Part shown: piece after piece, positions 22,930-33,500 of the stretch | Layout: the number at the start of each line of letters is the position of its first letter | Numbering within the stretch: position 1 is the stretch's first letter | NCBI RefSeq assembly: GCF_000283155.1 | Contig: NW_004454170.1 | Span: 13,423,458-13,487,457, forward strand | Reading direction: 5' to 3' | Source of the DNA: Ceratotherium simum simum | Lineage: Eukaryota; Chordata; Mammalia; Perissodactyla; Rhinocerotidae | DNA length: 64,000 bases | Made by a program: the position numbers and the translations under genes | The notes under the pieces: generated by a model | The model's database searches: none | Told to the model about the DNA's origin: nothing | What the model saw: the letters and a program-made list of their open reading frames with translations, nothing else

Positions 22930-24130
22930 AAGTCATCAATGGAGTGACATGATCTGATGATTTTTTAAAAGATCAATCTGGTAGAAAGTGGGATAGAGCA
23001 GAGCAGGAGCAGAGAAGGAACTGGAACTGGCTAGGAGTGTATTGTGTGAGATGATGGTGGCCTTGCTTAGTGTCTTAGTCAGTTCTGGCTGCTTTAACAG
23101 AAATATCATAGCCTTATAAACAACAGAACTTTATTTCTCACAGTTCTGGAGTCCAGGAAGTCCAAGATCAAGGCAGTGGCAGATTTAGCGTCTGGTAAGG
23201 GCCTGCTTCTTGGTTCATAGGGGCTGTTTTTTTGCTGTGTCTTCTCATGGTGGAAGGGGCTAGGGATCTCTCTGGGGTCTCTTTTAAAAGGTCACAAATC
23301 CTATTCATGAGGGCAGAGCCATCATGACCTAATCACCTCCAAAGACCTCACCTTTAAATACCATCACATTGGGGATTAGGTTTCAACATACGAATTTTGG
23401 GGAGACACAAACATTCAGTCTATAGCACCTAGGATGGTGGCAGTAGAGATGGAGAGTTATAGTATGATGAACTCAATTTGGGGCTTTTGCGTGAGTGAGA
23501 ACTTATCAATGAATCCCAGGGTTTCAGCTGGAGTAACAGTTGAACGGTATTGCCATTAACTTAGTTGGGAAAGACTAGGGGAGGAAAAGGTTTGGAGGGT
23601 TATGCCCCAGGCATGAATTTTTCAGCTGAAAATATAGACCATCCAACAAACAAGGGCTTGAATAAGTAAGGAGTTTATTGGCCTCATACAACCAGAAGTT
23701 ATTCCAGTGCTCACAGAGTGGTTCAACAATGTCACATAAGGTCCCAGCTCTTTCCTTCTTTCTCCATCCTTAGTATGTAGGTCTTCATCCTCAGAGTTGT
23801 TGTCTCATTGTTGCAAGATGGCTGCCACATCTCTGTCCACATTCTGAATGTGGAAAGATGGCAAAGGGCAAAAGGCCACACTGGCATGCCACTGAGACCT
23901 GCCCTTTTAAATTTTCCAAAAACCCCATCAAGTAACTTCTGCTTATATCTCATTGTACAGAATGGAGTCACATGACCACTGTAACTAGAAGGCTGCTAGG
24001 GAGTAGGAAATATGTAGACAGGGTTTAGGTTCACCATATGTTCGATTATAAGTTTGAGTTGCTGTGAGACAGCCAAGAGAAAATATCAAGTAGCCAGTTG
24101 GACAAATGGGTCTCTGTCTTGGAAGCGAGT
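22930..24130 (+). repeat. Old interspersed repeat cut by LTR and another insertion
   Basis: The pieces 22930-23070, 23428-23600 and 24030-24130 read as one repeat of the type with GATGGTGGC, GTGGCAGTAGAGATGGAGAG and AAGTAGCCAGTTGGACA text. A MaLR LTR (23071-23427) and a second repeat (about 23601-24030) separate them. I cannot name the family. Confidence 0.5.
23071..23427 (-). mobile_element. MaLR solo LTR (MST/MLT1-like)
   Basis: The element begins TGTCTTAGTCAGTTCTGGCT and ends CATTCAGTCTATAGCA, which is the reverse of the MST-type LTR. Flanks CTTAG (23066-23070) and CCTAG (23428-23432) are a near-perfect 5-bp duplication. Confidence 0.85.
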
Positions 24131-24469
24131 GTCATATCTTTGTTCTACCTGGCTCACTCAGATGGACTGAAATGTAAAATGTAAGTTCTGGTGAGTGTGT
24201 TATTATCTAGCCCTGCAAAACATGTTCCTGTGTGCAGGGGTGTGTCTATGAAGGGAGTGCAGGGTTTCACCATGATTGCTAACACAACAACAGCTAAGTC
24301 TGCATGCTGGGTTAATGTAAAGAATGAGAATGGGTTATAGACATGGGGCAGGATTGCACATATAGAGGCAGAATCCTGTTACAAAACTGATTAGAGCCAT
24401 TGCCTATGTACTGTACTCTGAGCATAGACTGGGCTGAATGATGAGCAGAATTATACTCATTGCGTAGAT

Positions 24470-24668
24470 CAGAGGTAAGCTATGTCCCCCAGGCCAAATC
24501 CAGACTGATTTTGTCAATAAAGTGATATTAGAACATGTGTACTTATTGTCTATGGCTGCTTTCGTGCTAAAACAGCAGAGTTGAGTAGTAGCAAGAGAAA
24601 CCATATGGCCTACGGACCCTAAAATATTCACTCTTTCCTTTTACAGAAAAAAAGTTTGCTGACCACTG
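24470..24668. mobile_element. Non-autonomous hAT element with 8-bp duplication
   Basis: The ends CAGAGGTAAGC and (reverse complement) CAGTGGTCAGC are inverted repeats. The 8-bp flanks GCGTAGAT (24462-24469) and GTGTAGAT (24669-24676) differ at one base. Both features are the hAT hallmark. Confidence 0.8.
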
Positions 24669-24671
24669 GTG

Positions 24672-26029
24672 TAGATCATACTTCTTTTTATGTTAACATC
24701 AGATTAATTAATTATATTGTAGGTAGACTTCATAATGACATCTAAGGGATTCTATATATTTGAGTCTAACAATATTGCCTATTATATTTCTCACCTACCC
24801 ACCTTGGTTTCCTTCTTTTGGAGACCTCTTCTCTTCTACTAGTCATCCTATCTGGGATATGTGTGGAATTTGCAGGCTCGGAGGACTGTAATAGCAACAT
24901 ACAAGATGAGGACTTGCTCCTTACATCCTTGCTAGATGCCACGGAGGGTTTCAACACCCTGCGCTGTCATCCTAAGGGAACGTTCAGCTTTGATAATTGA
25001 TATTATTGCCTAACTCTTCTCAAACACTAGGGTGATTATGGGAAATTTTGTCAAAAGTACTTGGTTAAAGATTCTGGATGGACCTTCTGGCTCCATATAG
25101 GAATTCCCAAATCAAATATTATAGTAACCAGAAGTCTATTCCTACTAATGACTGTGCAGCAGCTCATGGCTGGTCACTGCCTTGTCATTCTCTATGCTTG
25201 CAGAATATCAGACAGAAGAAATGAGCAAAATGAATGTAGTTTAATTTTAGAAAGAAGCTCAATGGTCAGGGTCATGTGCTGGAATTGTTTACCAAAGTAG
25301 GCTGTAAAGTGTCTTTTCTAAGGACTGAGGAGTCAAGCAGATGTCTTGACTGCACAAAAATCAGCATTTCTTCAAGTGTTCAGGGAGATATTACAATAAA
25401 TTGGAAGAAAAATATTTGTGATTAAATATTTTGGAAAATGCTGACTTGAACAAATCAAATCTGTTTACTACTGAACTTCTAAGATCCTTTAAGTGTCAGA
25501 GTTCATAGTAAATATTCAATAGGAGGACATGTTATACAGTGTTTCCCAAACTTGTTTCACCGTGGAACCCAGTTGACTCAATGTATCATAACTGAACTAT
25601 TGTTCCATAGAATATTCTTTTGCAAATACTGATTTAGACAATCACTTGCCTGACTGCCAGGCTGTGGACAAGATGATTTTTCTAGGTTTCTTTGAATAAC
25701 GTGATTCTAGGTAAAGTTCTTCAATCATAGGCCATGATTAGGCCTTCACTAGTTTATTATTATCACAGGCAGGAGATGAATTCACTTGAGACGAGACATA
25801 AAGAAACTGTTTAGGTAAGGGAGAAAACCGTCATGCAATAGAGAGGGAGTCAATAAAGATTTGGAGTCATAAGAGGTAGAAGGTATGACATTTCTGCCAC
25901 TAATTAGCTGTGTTGTCTTAAGGAAGTTACATAAGTTATCTGAATCCTAGGATCTCGACCTATGAAACGTGAATAATAAGACTACCTATCTGAAAAGCTG
26001 TTGTTGATTAAATCAAGAAACGTATGACA
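24672..26029. other. Intergenic, one MIR and a MER5-like patch
   Basis: A plus-strand MIR lies near 25860-26010 (TGCCACTAATTAGCTGTG). A patch at 25529-25650 (GTGTTTCCCAAACTTGTTTC) looks like a hAT end. No gene is seen. Confidence 0.55.
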
Positions 26030-26049
26030 TACACACACACGTGTGTGTG
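26030..26049. repeat. CA/TG palindrome with central CACGTG
   Basis: A CA run turns into a TG run at a CACGTG centre, giving a perfect short inverted repeat just beyond the inferred 3' end of HMCN1. Confidence 0.85.
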
Positions 26050-26132
26050 ACTATGAACTTTAATATCTGTTATAGCTGTAACAGGAAACAAATTTTAGTT
26101 TTTAAAAAAGTTAACAAAAAGGATGTGAAAAT

Positions 26133-26138
26133 TTTATT
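26133..26138 (-). promoter_or_regulatory. HMCN1: Candidate distal poly(A) signal for HMCN1
   Basis: The minus strand reads AATAAA. A GT/CA-rich run lies about 85-105 bases further on, at 26030-26049, rather far for a downstream element. It is the last good hexamer I see before sequence with repeat character. The call is an inference from the motif only. Confidence 0.4.
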
Positions 26139-26797
26139 TAGGCTGGTTTGCTGTAACATTGTTTTTTGTTTTATAAAATAATTTCATAAAAGAGTCCATC
26201 AAGAAATTATGTAGAAAATACAAACTAAGGTAATATATATACACTTCATAAAAATAGAATACATCTTGGCAATTGCTTCTAGAGTCTGTTACCACCATGT
26301 ACAGTGTATTGACGTTTAACATTTATGCTAATTTGAACATATAAGATTTTTAAGAAAAAACAAAGAAAATTGACCCATTGGTATTTTAAAAAAATTATTT
26401 CCAATTGATAGGAAAATTAAAAAACGTTGGACTGTAAAAGATATGGAGCTAACTGAATGGAAGGTTATATCAAAATGATAGGGCAAAGAGCCATGCCATG
26501 AACAACCATCCGAGGACAAAGTAATATTTTTTTTCTATTATCATAAGTCGTTCCAGCTGATTTTACAAAATCATTGAAAATAATATCCTTATTTTGGATG
26601 TTCAATCAACGTGAGCACCATTTGGCATCACACTAACCTTCTAGAAGCCGTACTATATTTCTAAAATGAGTGGTGTTGCTTTTTTTCCTCAAAGTGAAAA
26701 TAGGTGTATAAGTTCTATTATAAAGTATCAATACTTTTTTAAAAAGCATCTTCATAAGTTACTTAATAAGTTTTGACCAAAACACATAGCAACCAGT

Positions 26798-26803
26798 TTT
26801 ATT
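26798..26803 (-). promoter_or_regulatory. HMCN1: Candidate proximal poly(A) signal for HMCN1
   Basis: The minus strand reads AATAAA about 400 bases after the stop codon. No strong GU-rich element follows, so this is the weaker of the two candidates or an alternative site. Confidence 0.25.
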
Positions 26804-27200
26804 ATTTTAAAAATGGTCAAATGCTAAAATATCTACTTGGCTTTGAATTATTATTATAGTTATTTTTGGTTCTTTTTTTTAAGGAAAATAATAACTACTA
26901 TGCTACTATAAAACATCATTGACGTGTCCTGTTAGATGTTCAGAATAATCTTTGGAAAGTAACTGCTCCAGTGTAATAAATAAAGAAAATAATAAGGACT
27001 TTTCTAGACCTTACCAAAAGATATGACCATGGTGGGATCATGAAAATATCTCAGCAGTCCCAAGGAAGGCACGCAAAACAGCACAGCACCATTTTCAAGT
27101 TACCACGATTGCAACTGTTCAGGAGAGGGTAATCTGGAAGGGGACTTGATTCCCATGATTAATGCAATTTAAATATGTGGATTAGGCTTTGGAGAACTTC

Positions 27201-27567
27201 TTAGTATGGATAGGCAGACACAGCTATATATACTATGAATGTGGTCTGATATTCAATGGTCCCATTGGCACTGTAGGATAAGGCTCGAACCCTCATGCGG
27301 TAGGTCTCCGGTTCTCGTAGTGGTCGTGTTGTGTACACCACTCCTTTCAAGTTTTCATCCCTTAAGGCAAAAGGAACAGTCTGTTCCTCATCTACCATGA
27401 GGAAAGTTGTCCTGGGATGCATCACTCCATCCTGCGTGTATGCAACCAGCCGGATTAAATCTTGATTTGCAGCTATTCCAAATGGGAGGGAGACAAATTT
27501 GTATTCCAAGGCATATGGGCTCAAGGCACATTCCAAATCATTGGGTGGACAATTCTTGAGGCAGAAC
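27201..27567 (-). CDS. HMCN1: HMCN1 last coding exon: fibulin-type C-terminal module
   Basis: The exon starts in phase 2 with acceptor AG at 27569-27568 and ends at TAA (27203-27201). It encodes 121 residues of the fibulin-type C-terminal module, from [13 protein letters not shown] to the terminus AVSAYPY. NGT near the end is a potential N-glycosylation site. Fibulin-family proteins share this module at the same place. The exon continues into the 3'UTR. Confidence 0.97.
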
Positions 27568-30500
27568 CTAAGGACAACAAACACACAAACCACATATAGT
27601 TATCTGGCTTGGAAGCAGGAGAAGGCATGATGCAGGAGATCATGATCCATGACAACGTTTAGGCATTAGAGGCAGGAGACAGTCCGACTGCAGGAACAAT
27701 AAGGCTCACCCCATGCTCTACGTCACTAACTCAAACCAGACACCAGATGGCTATGAGAGGATGCTGGTCTAGAGTCAAATAGCTATCTCTCAGCTCCATT
27801 AAAATCAGAAGCTTTTGAACCGCTGAAGTAAAGAAGTATGAGTACCACAAGAGTTTCTGTAAAATGAAAAGTCAGTTCTGGAAATAGAATCATCTGCACA
27901 TATATTGGAAACAAATACTTCTTAAAGAGAGGAATACAAGCAATTTTAAAATGTTAACTCCTATTCTAAGACTGTTTGAAAGCTGACATAGAATATATTG
28001 ATATTTGGTTTATTTTTCTAAACATAATAAAATGTCAATTAGGATTCCTGGGGGGAAAAAAATACTTCCCTTTCTATTTGTCTTCCACATTATTTTTGAT
28101 TAAAAATACTGTATTTTCTTATTCCAGAGCCCAGATTGGCTGTTTCTGAGTCATCATGACTTTTAAATTGTCTGCCAGAAATCACTGGTAATAAAGAGTA
28201 AGATTTAAAAAATGCACAAAGGACTATTTTCTAAAGTTATGGATTCTTCAGTCATAGTATTTTTTAGAAGTTTCATAAGTCTACATTTTTAATCTTCTCT
28301 CTCCCCTTCCTATTTCCCTAAGACCAATTACGAATAGGTTTTTGGTGGATCCTGAGCAGCCCACACTTGATCATGTTACAGTAACCTGGTGGCCACTGCT
28401 GAGAGGAAAAGCAGTGTGAGCTCTAGCCAGTATGTGGCTTCTGAACCACCTTCTTATTAGCAGGTCCTACTCACAATGACCATTATCTCTGTTTTTAAGC
28501 ATCATGTTAACTGGGTACCTGAACAGAGTACAACATTTCTGTAAGGGGAGGGAGAAAATAGAAGAGTAATTTATGCAGAACTGAGAGAGAAGACAGTGTT
28601 TCAGATAGTAGGAAATGTAGGCAAGACGATGTATGAATGGGCAGACTATTGACTCATCCCTGCTCATCTCTGTTCTCTCATAGAGTCACAGTGAGTCATC
28701 ACAGTAACAGCCAAGGCTCTTCTTGGAGTGCTTTAAGCCCTGAAAGCCCTTAAAACTGTGAGGCAACACAAACAGAAACTAGAAAATTTCAAAGAAAGGC
28801 AGGCTCTATCACCTTACAAAATGCTCACTGCTGAAGCAGAACTCTAGATGTTGCATGGTGGATTATGTACTGGGGAGACTGTTCCGGGAAACCTTGGCAG
28901 CCAGAAGTGATAGTTTAGGCTGCAGGGGCTGCTGCACGATGAGCTCATTTCTTGCCCATTCACGAAGAAGGAACACACTGTAACTACACATCTCCCTGGG
29001 GTCACCGACTTCCTGTGAGTTAAACATGACTACAGACAGGGTTTGTTGGTCAAGAGGAGAGAGGAAGGATTTTCAAAAACATGTCTGAGAAGAGAAGGCA
29101 AGACATACCCTGAAACAGCATCCCGTTGGTAGTTGGGTGGACAGGGTGTATCGAGGCACTGGTAGCTTCCTCTCATGTTGAAGCACATGCGGTTTGGCCC
29201 ACAGCGCACATTCTGCTCCAGACACTCATCAATATCTGCCAACAGCACAAGGAACGTGCAGCATCAGCAACGCGGGTCAGAACAGGCCATCAGAGCAGGT
29301 GTTGTGGACATTCGCCTAAACTTCGTTGGCTAGCCTTCTCTTCCCCATGAATGAACTCAGTAGCTGTACCTAACATCTTCAACCACAAAGTGAGGAGGGA
29401 TCCTGATACACAGCGTGCTATTTCCCAGATTGCTTTGAGGATAAGTTGTTGTTGTTTTTAACAAATGTGTGAGGACATAGAAAAATAAGAGCTATAAAGT
29501 AGAAGGGAAGCTATTAAGAACTCTCCAGTATTTTTAATATTTGGAAAATAGAGTGCATTTGAGTTTTGAAAAGCAAATAATACTTTAACTTCACTAAAAA
29601 CAAGCTAAAAATTTAAAAGGCTCTTGTGAACCTTTCTGTAAAGTGAAGAATCTCTTTAAAATGTGAGTGATCCTTCCCTAGTATTTTGTTTTATAAGTTC
29701 AAATTGTTGAGTGGGAGGTAGTGTAGCGGAAATGAAAGGAGTCAAGTTATAAATTCAGAGAGCTTGTACAGGTCAGTTAGATCTTGTGGAGAAAGACAGA
29801 AAAAAGAAAAAAATAGGATCAAATGAATGACCCAAGAACCACAATCCAAGTTTGATGAAATCTGAACTGTGCAGAATCCATCCTCAGTTGTTATGGAGGG
29901 GAGATGCTCTCCCCAGGGTAATGGCTCTCTCTAGGGTAATATGCAATTGAAATGCTCTTTATTTTCTTGTTTTCTACACAAATTTGTTAAATAAAAACAC
30001 ACAAATCACTAAAATTAAGAACCTTCAAGATGAAGCTAAATAAAACTTCTTTGAGCTTTCTGAAAATGAGTGTTTTTGAGCCATGGTTCTTAACTTGGGG
30101 TCCATATTTGAGCATCAGGGGATCTGTGAATGAAAATGTTTTTGTGTGTGAGTGTGTGTGTGTGCGAGAAAGAGAGAGGCAGAGACAGAGACAGAGTGAG
30201 ACTGAGATCCATTGATGGATTTTCTGGAAAGAGGGTCCATAGAGTCCAAAATTTTTAAGGGATTTTGAGATCCCAAAGTTAAGAATCATATTTTAGAGCA
30301 ACAATTTCAAACTGTGGTGTCTGCATTCCCTTGTGGTGCATGAAAGTTTTCCAGCAGTACAAGAGAAGGCAAATACTTCAGGGAATCAATTTCCATCCAG
30401 ATCCTCAGTAGCCATAAGTTCTTCTCCTAAAATCATTCTACCTGAGAACTTCCTGTGGCCTGGAGTTATCCTTTCCCCTCTCCCCTCTTACATTCTTCTC

Positions 30501-33500
30501 CTTTACAAAAGAAAGGTTTCCACTAATCCCTAGTCTATGATACCTGGGTGTGAAACGCTTCAAGGTACATAGGAAGGTGAGAACACTGCTAATGCATATT
30601 GATGGTGGCAGGCCTTATTTCATCCTGGCTATAAACCAATGGTCTCAGCTCTCTATTTTAAATTAGATTTCAGAAGTGAGCTGGTTGTTATGGGAATATC
30701 TACTAACACTTTTACTGAACAGAAAAATCACCCTAGACTTTTTCTGATAGTCAATCCGGTTAGTTTAACAATGAGCACAGACTTTCAAATTATATAGTGG
30801 TCATTCTCCATTCACTGAGTGAGTTAAGTCTGCAGCTCCAAAGTTTTGACAAAAATATATTTAAAGCACATGCATATCAAATAACAACGCCAGAATTCAC
30901 ATCCTTTGCAACTATTTTAAACATGATAGGAAATGTTACAGGTCAATTTTAAAAAGAATGAGTGAAATATAAGGTTTTCAAAATTTTTTTTGGAAGGGTG
31001 GGTATGTGTACGTGTAATGGGTATGTGTAATGGGTATGCGTAACTATTATGTCATTTCATACTTGTAAGTGACTTGGTATCTGCATAATGGTATTTATAT
31101 TGGACTTTGGTTAAAGTTGTGAAGTTCTTTTGTGAACTCTTAAATAACTTGAAATATTTATATAAAAAAAGAGAAAAAATGGGGCTGCCCCATGGTGTAG
31201 TTAGTGGTTAAGTTTGGCGCACTCCTCTTTGGCGGCCCGGGTTCGCAGGTTCGGATCCCAGGCACAGACCTACACCGCTCATCAGCCATGCTGTGGTGGT
31301 GACCCACATACGAAATAGGGGAAGATTGGCACAGATGTTAGCTCAGGGCAAATTTTCAAGCAAAAAAAGAGGAAGATTGGCAATGAATGTTAGCTCAGGG
31401 CAAAACATCCTCAGCAACAGAGAAAAAAAGAGAAAGGATAAGAAATTCCAAGAAACAGTATATTAATCATGGACAATACATGTCAAATTTTATTTCTGAA
31501 TTAATTACCATTTGCATTTCTGACTCAAAAATGAACATTTTAGGGGCCGGCCTGGTGGCATAGCGGTTAAGTGTGCATGCTCTGCTGTGGTGGCCCACGG
31601 TTCACAGGTTTGGATCCCGGGCGCACACCGACGCACTGCTTGTCAAGCCATGCTGTGGCAGCATCCCATATAAAGTAGAGGAAGATGGGCACAGATGTTA
31701 GCCCAGGGCCAATCTTCCTCAGAGAAAAAAAGAGGATTGGCGATGGATGTTAGCTCAGGGCTGATCTTCCTCACAAAAAAAATAAAAAAAAAAATAAAGT
31801 AAAAAAATAAATTAAATGAACATTTTAGATTTAGTTCCTAATATATTTTGTTTTGTAAGGAAATGACAGACAATGTAATTCTTTAAATTTAATAATAGTC
31901 TACACAGAGTAAAAAGATATTGAGCTAGAATGATATGGAGTAAATCATTTAACTCTACTTTTTAGTTACTTAGATGTGCTGACAATGACATAATGTGCTT
32001 TCTCTCTGTTTTATATTAGGGTTAGTTTTCCCACAGGAATGGAAAACAGTGTGAAACAAGTTTTTATTTCAGTTAAGTCTTGCCTATTGTCTCTGCGAAC
32101 CAATTTCTAATTATGATTTTATCTGTCAGAAGTGCTTCATCTCCTTGACAAAATGAGATTGTCTCAGAATGAAGTGAAAAGCCCTCTAGGAAAATGTGAA
32201 AAAAATTCAATTAGCCTTATCTTCTTTTCTCTCATAAGAAACCATTCCCTTCACACTCATCCTCCAAATTTCATTTTAGCTCTAACTTCTGTAGTGAACT
32301 CATGCAGAAACATGGAGGCCAATGGGCTGCAGGCGACCACCAAAATGGTAGCATGGAGACCAGAATCTGGACACATGTCTGTATGCATAATAAGAGCAGC
32401 TACCTTATTGCAGATTTTCATTGGCTGAACATGAATCTATAAAGAAACATCAGAATCTAATATACAAAGTGTTTGCTCTTAGTTCCATAATAATGTACAT
32501 TTCCCATAGAAAAGCTTTCTTTAACTATCTGAGCTTCTGGGCAGGTGGCCCACCTTTGTCTTCTGTCTATTACTGTCTCCTCAGGATTCAGCACCCTATA
32601 GGCCTTCAGTCTCCTCACTCTGCTCATTCATTTGACTCACTGGTCTAAAAAAAAGAAGCCAGAAAAGATGAAGAAAGAATGTTGCTTTCTGTTAACTGAC
32701 AATGTGGTGATGTCTGGTTTTTATGAAAGATAATAAGAAAATTATTATGATAGAAATTAAAGCATAGGCATTTTATAACATAAATATTATTGCTACAAAA
32801 AAAGAATACCAAGATGAACTGAAAAACTTTTATATTAATAGCTCTAGAACATATGAGTGCATTTAACCAAGCGCTTCTGGACACATTAAAAAAATTTAGG
32901 ATAAGCGTACTTGAAACATTTGTCTCATAGAAAGTATAGAGTAATTCAGATTCTTGATAAACATTACGGACTACGGTTTTAAAACTTGGATAGATTAGAA
33001 CCCTCATTCAAATGCAATGCCAATATATGTTTTAAAACTTTTAGAAATAGATTAGCAATGCTTAAAATTAGCATAAAGATCTTTTAGTTTCTCCTCTCCA
33101 CTTCTTGAGCACATCATGATTGGTTGTGTTTTTTGTTTTTCATTTTTCAGTCTGGTGACTTCCTCTTTTGACTAGAGTCTGTCCTTGTTCAATGTCAAAT
33201 TCACTTTAATTTCCCTTTTATTACTGGCGTTTTTATCACTAATGTATAAAGCTTCAAAAATGCATATGTGAATGAAAAGTAGTCTCTTGTTTCTCATAAA
33301 TGCCTCAAACACTTTCTAAAGCTATAAAAAGACTTGAAGTTATTCTTTAAAGGTCTTTAAAGGGCATAATTGTTTTCTCTTATGTCTTTTTTAAAACGAC
33401 AAAAAATATGTAACCTATTTAACTTGCAACCATTTCAAATGACACCTGTTTCTGATTTGTTCACATCATTTTCCACTCTCTGAAGCACAACTGAAAGTTG

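Larger units (their letters stand above)
26115..27200 (-). other. HMCN1: HMCN1 3' untranslated region (end inferred)
   Basis: AT-rich, non-coding sequence follows the stop codon in the same exon. There is no intron signal I would trust. The 3' limit is inferred from the AATAAA on the minus strand at 26138-26133, which would give a 3'UTR of about 1.1 kb. An earlier AATAAA at 26803-26798 could give a shorter form of about 420 bp. Confidence 0.5.

Noticed and set aside
1..26114. A neighbouring protein-coding gene downstream of HMCN1, such as PRG4
   Set aside because: I found no exon series, no proteoglycan-type repeats and no conserved domain. In human, PRG4 lies well beyond this distance from HMCN1.
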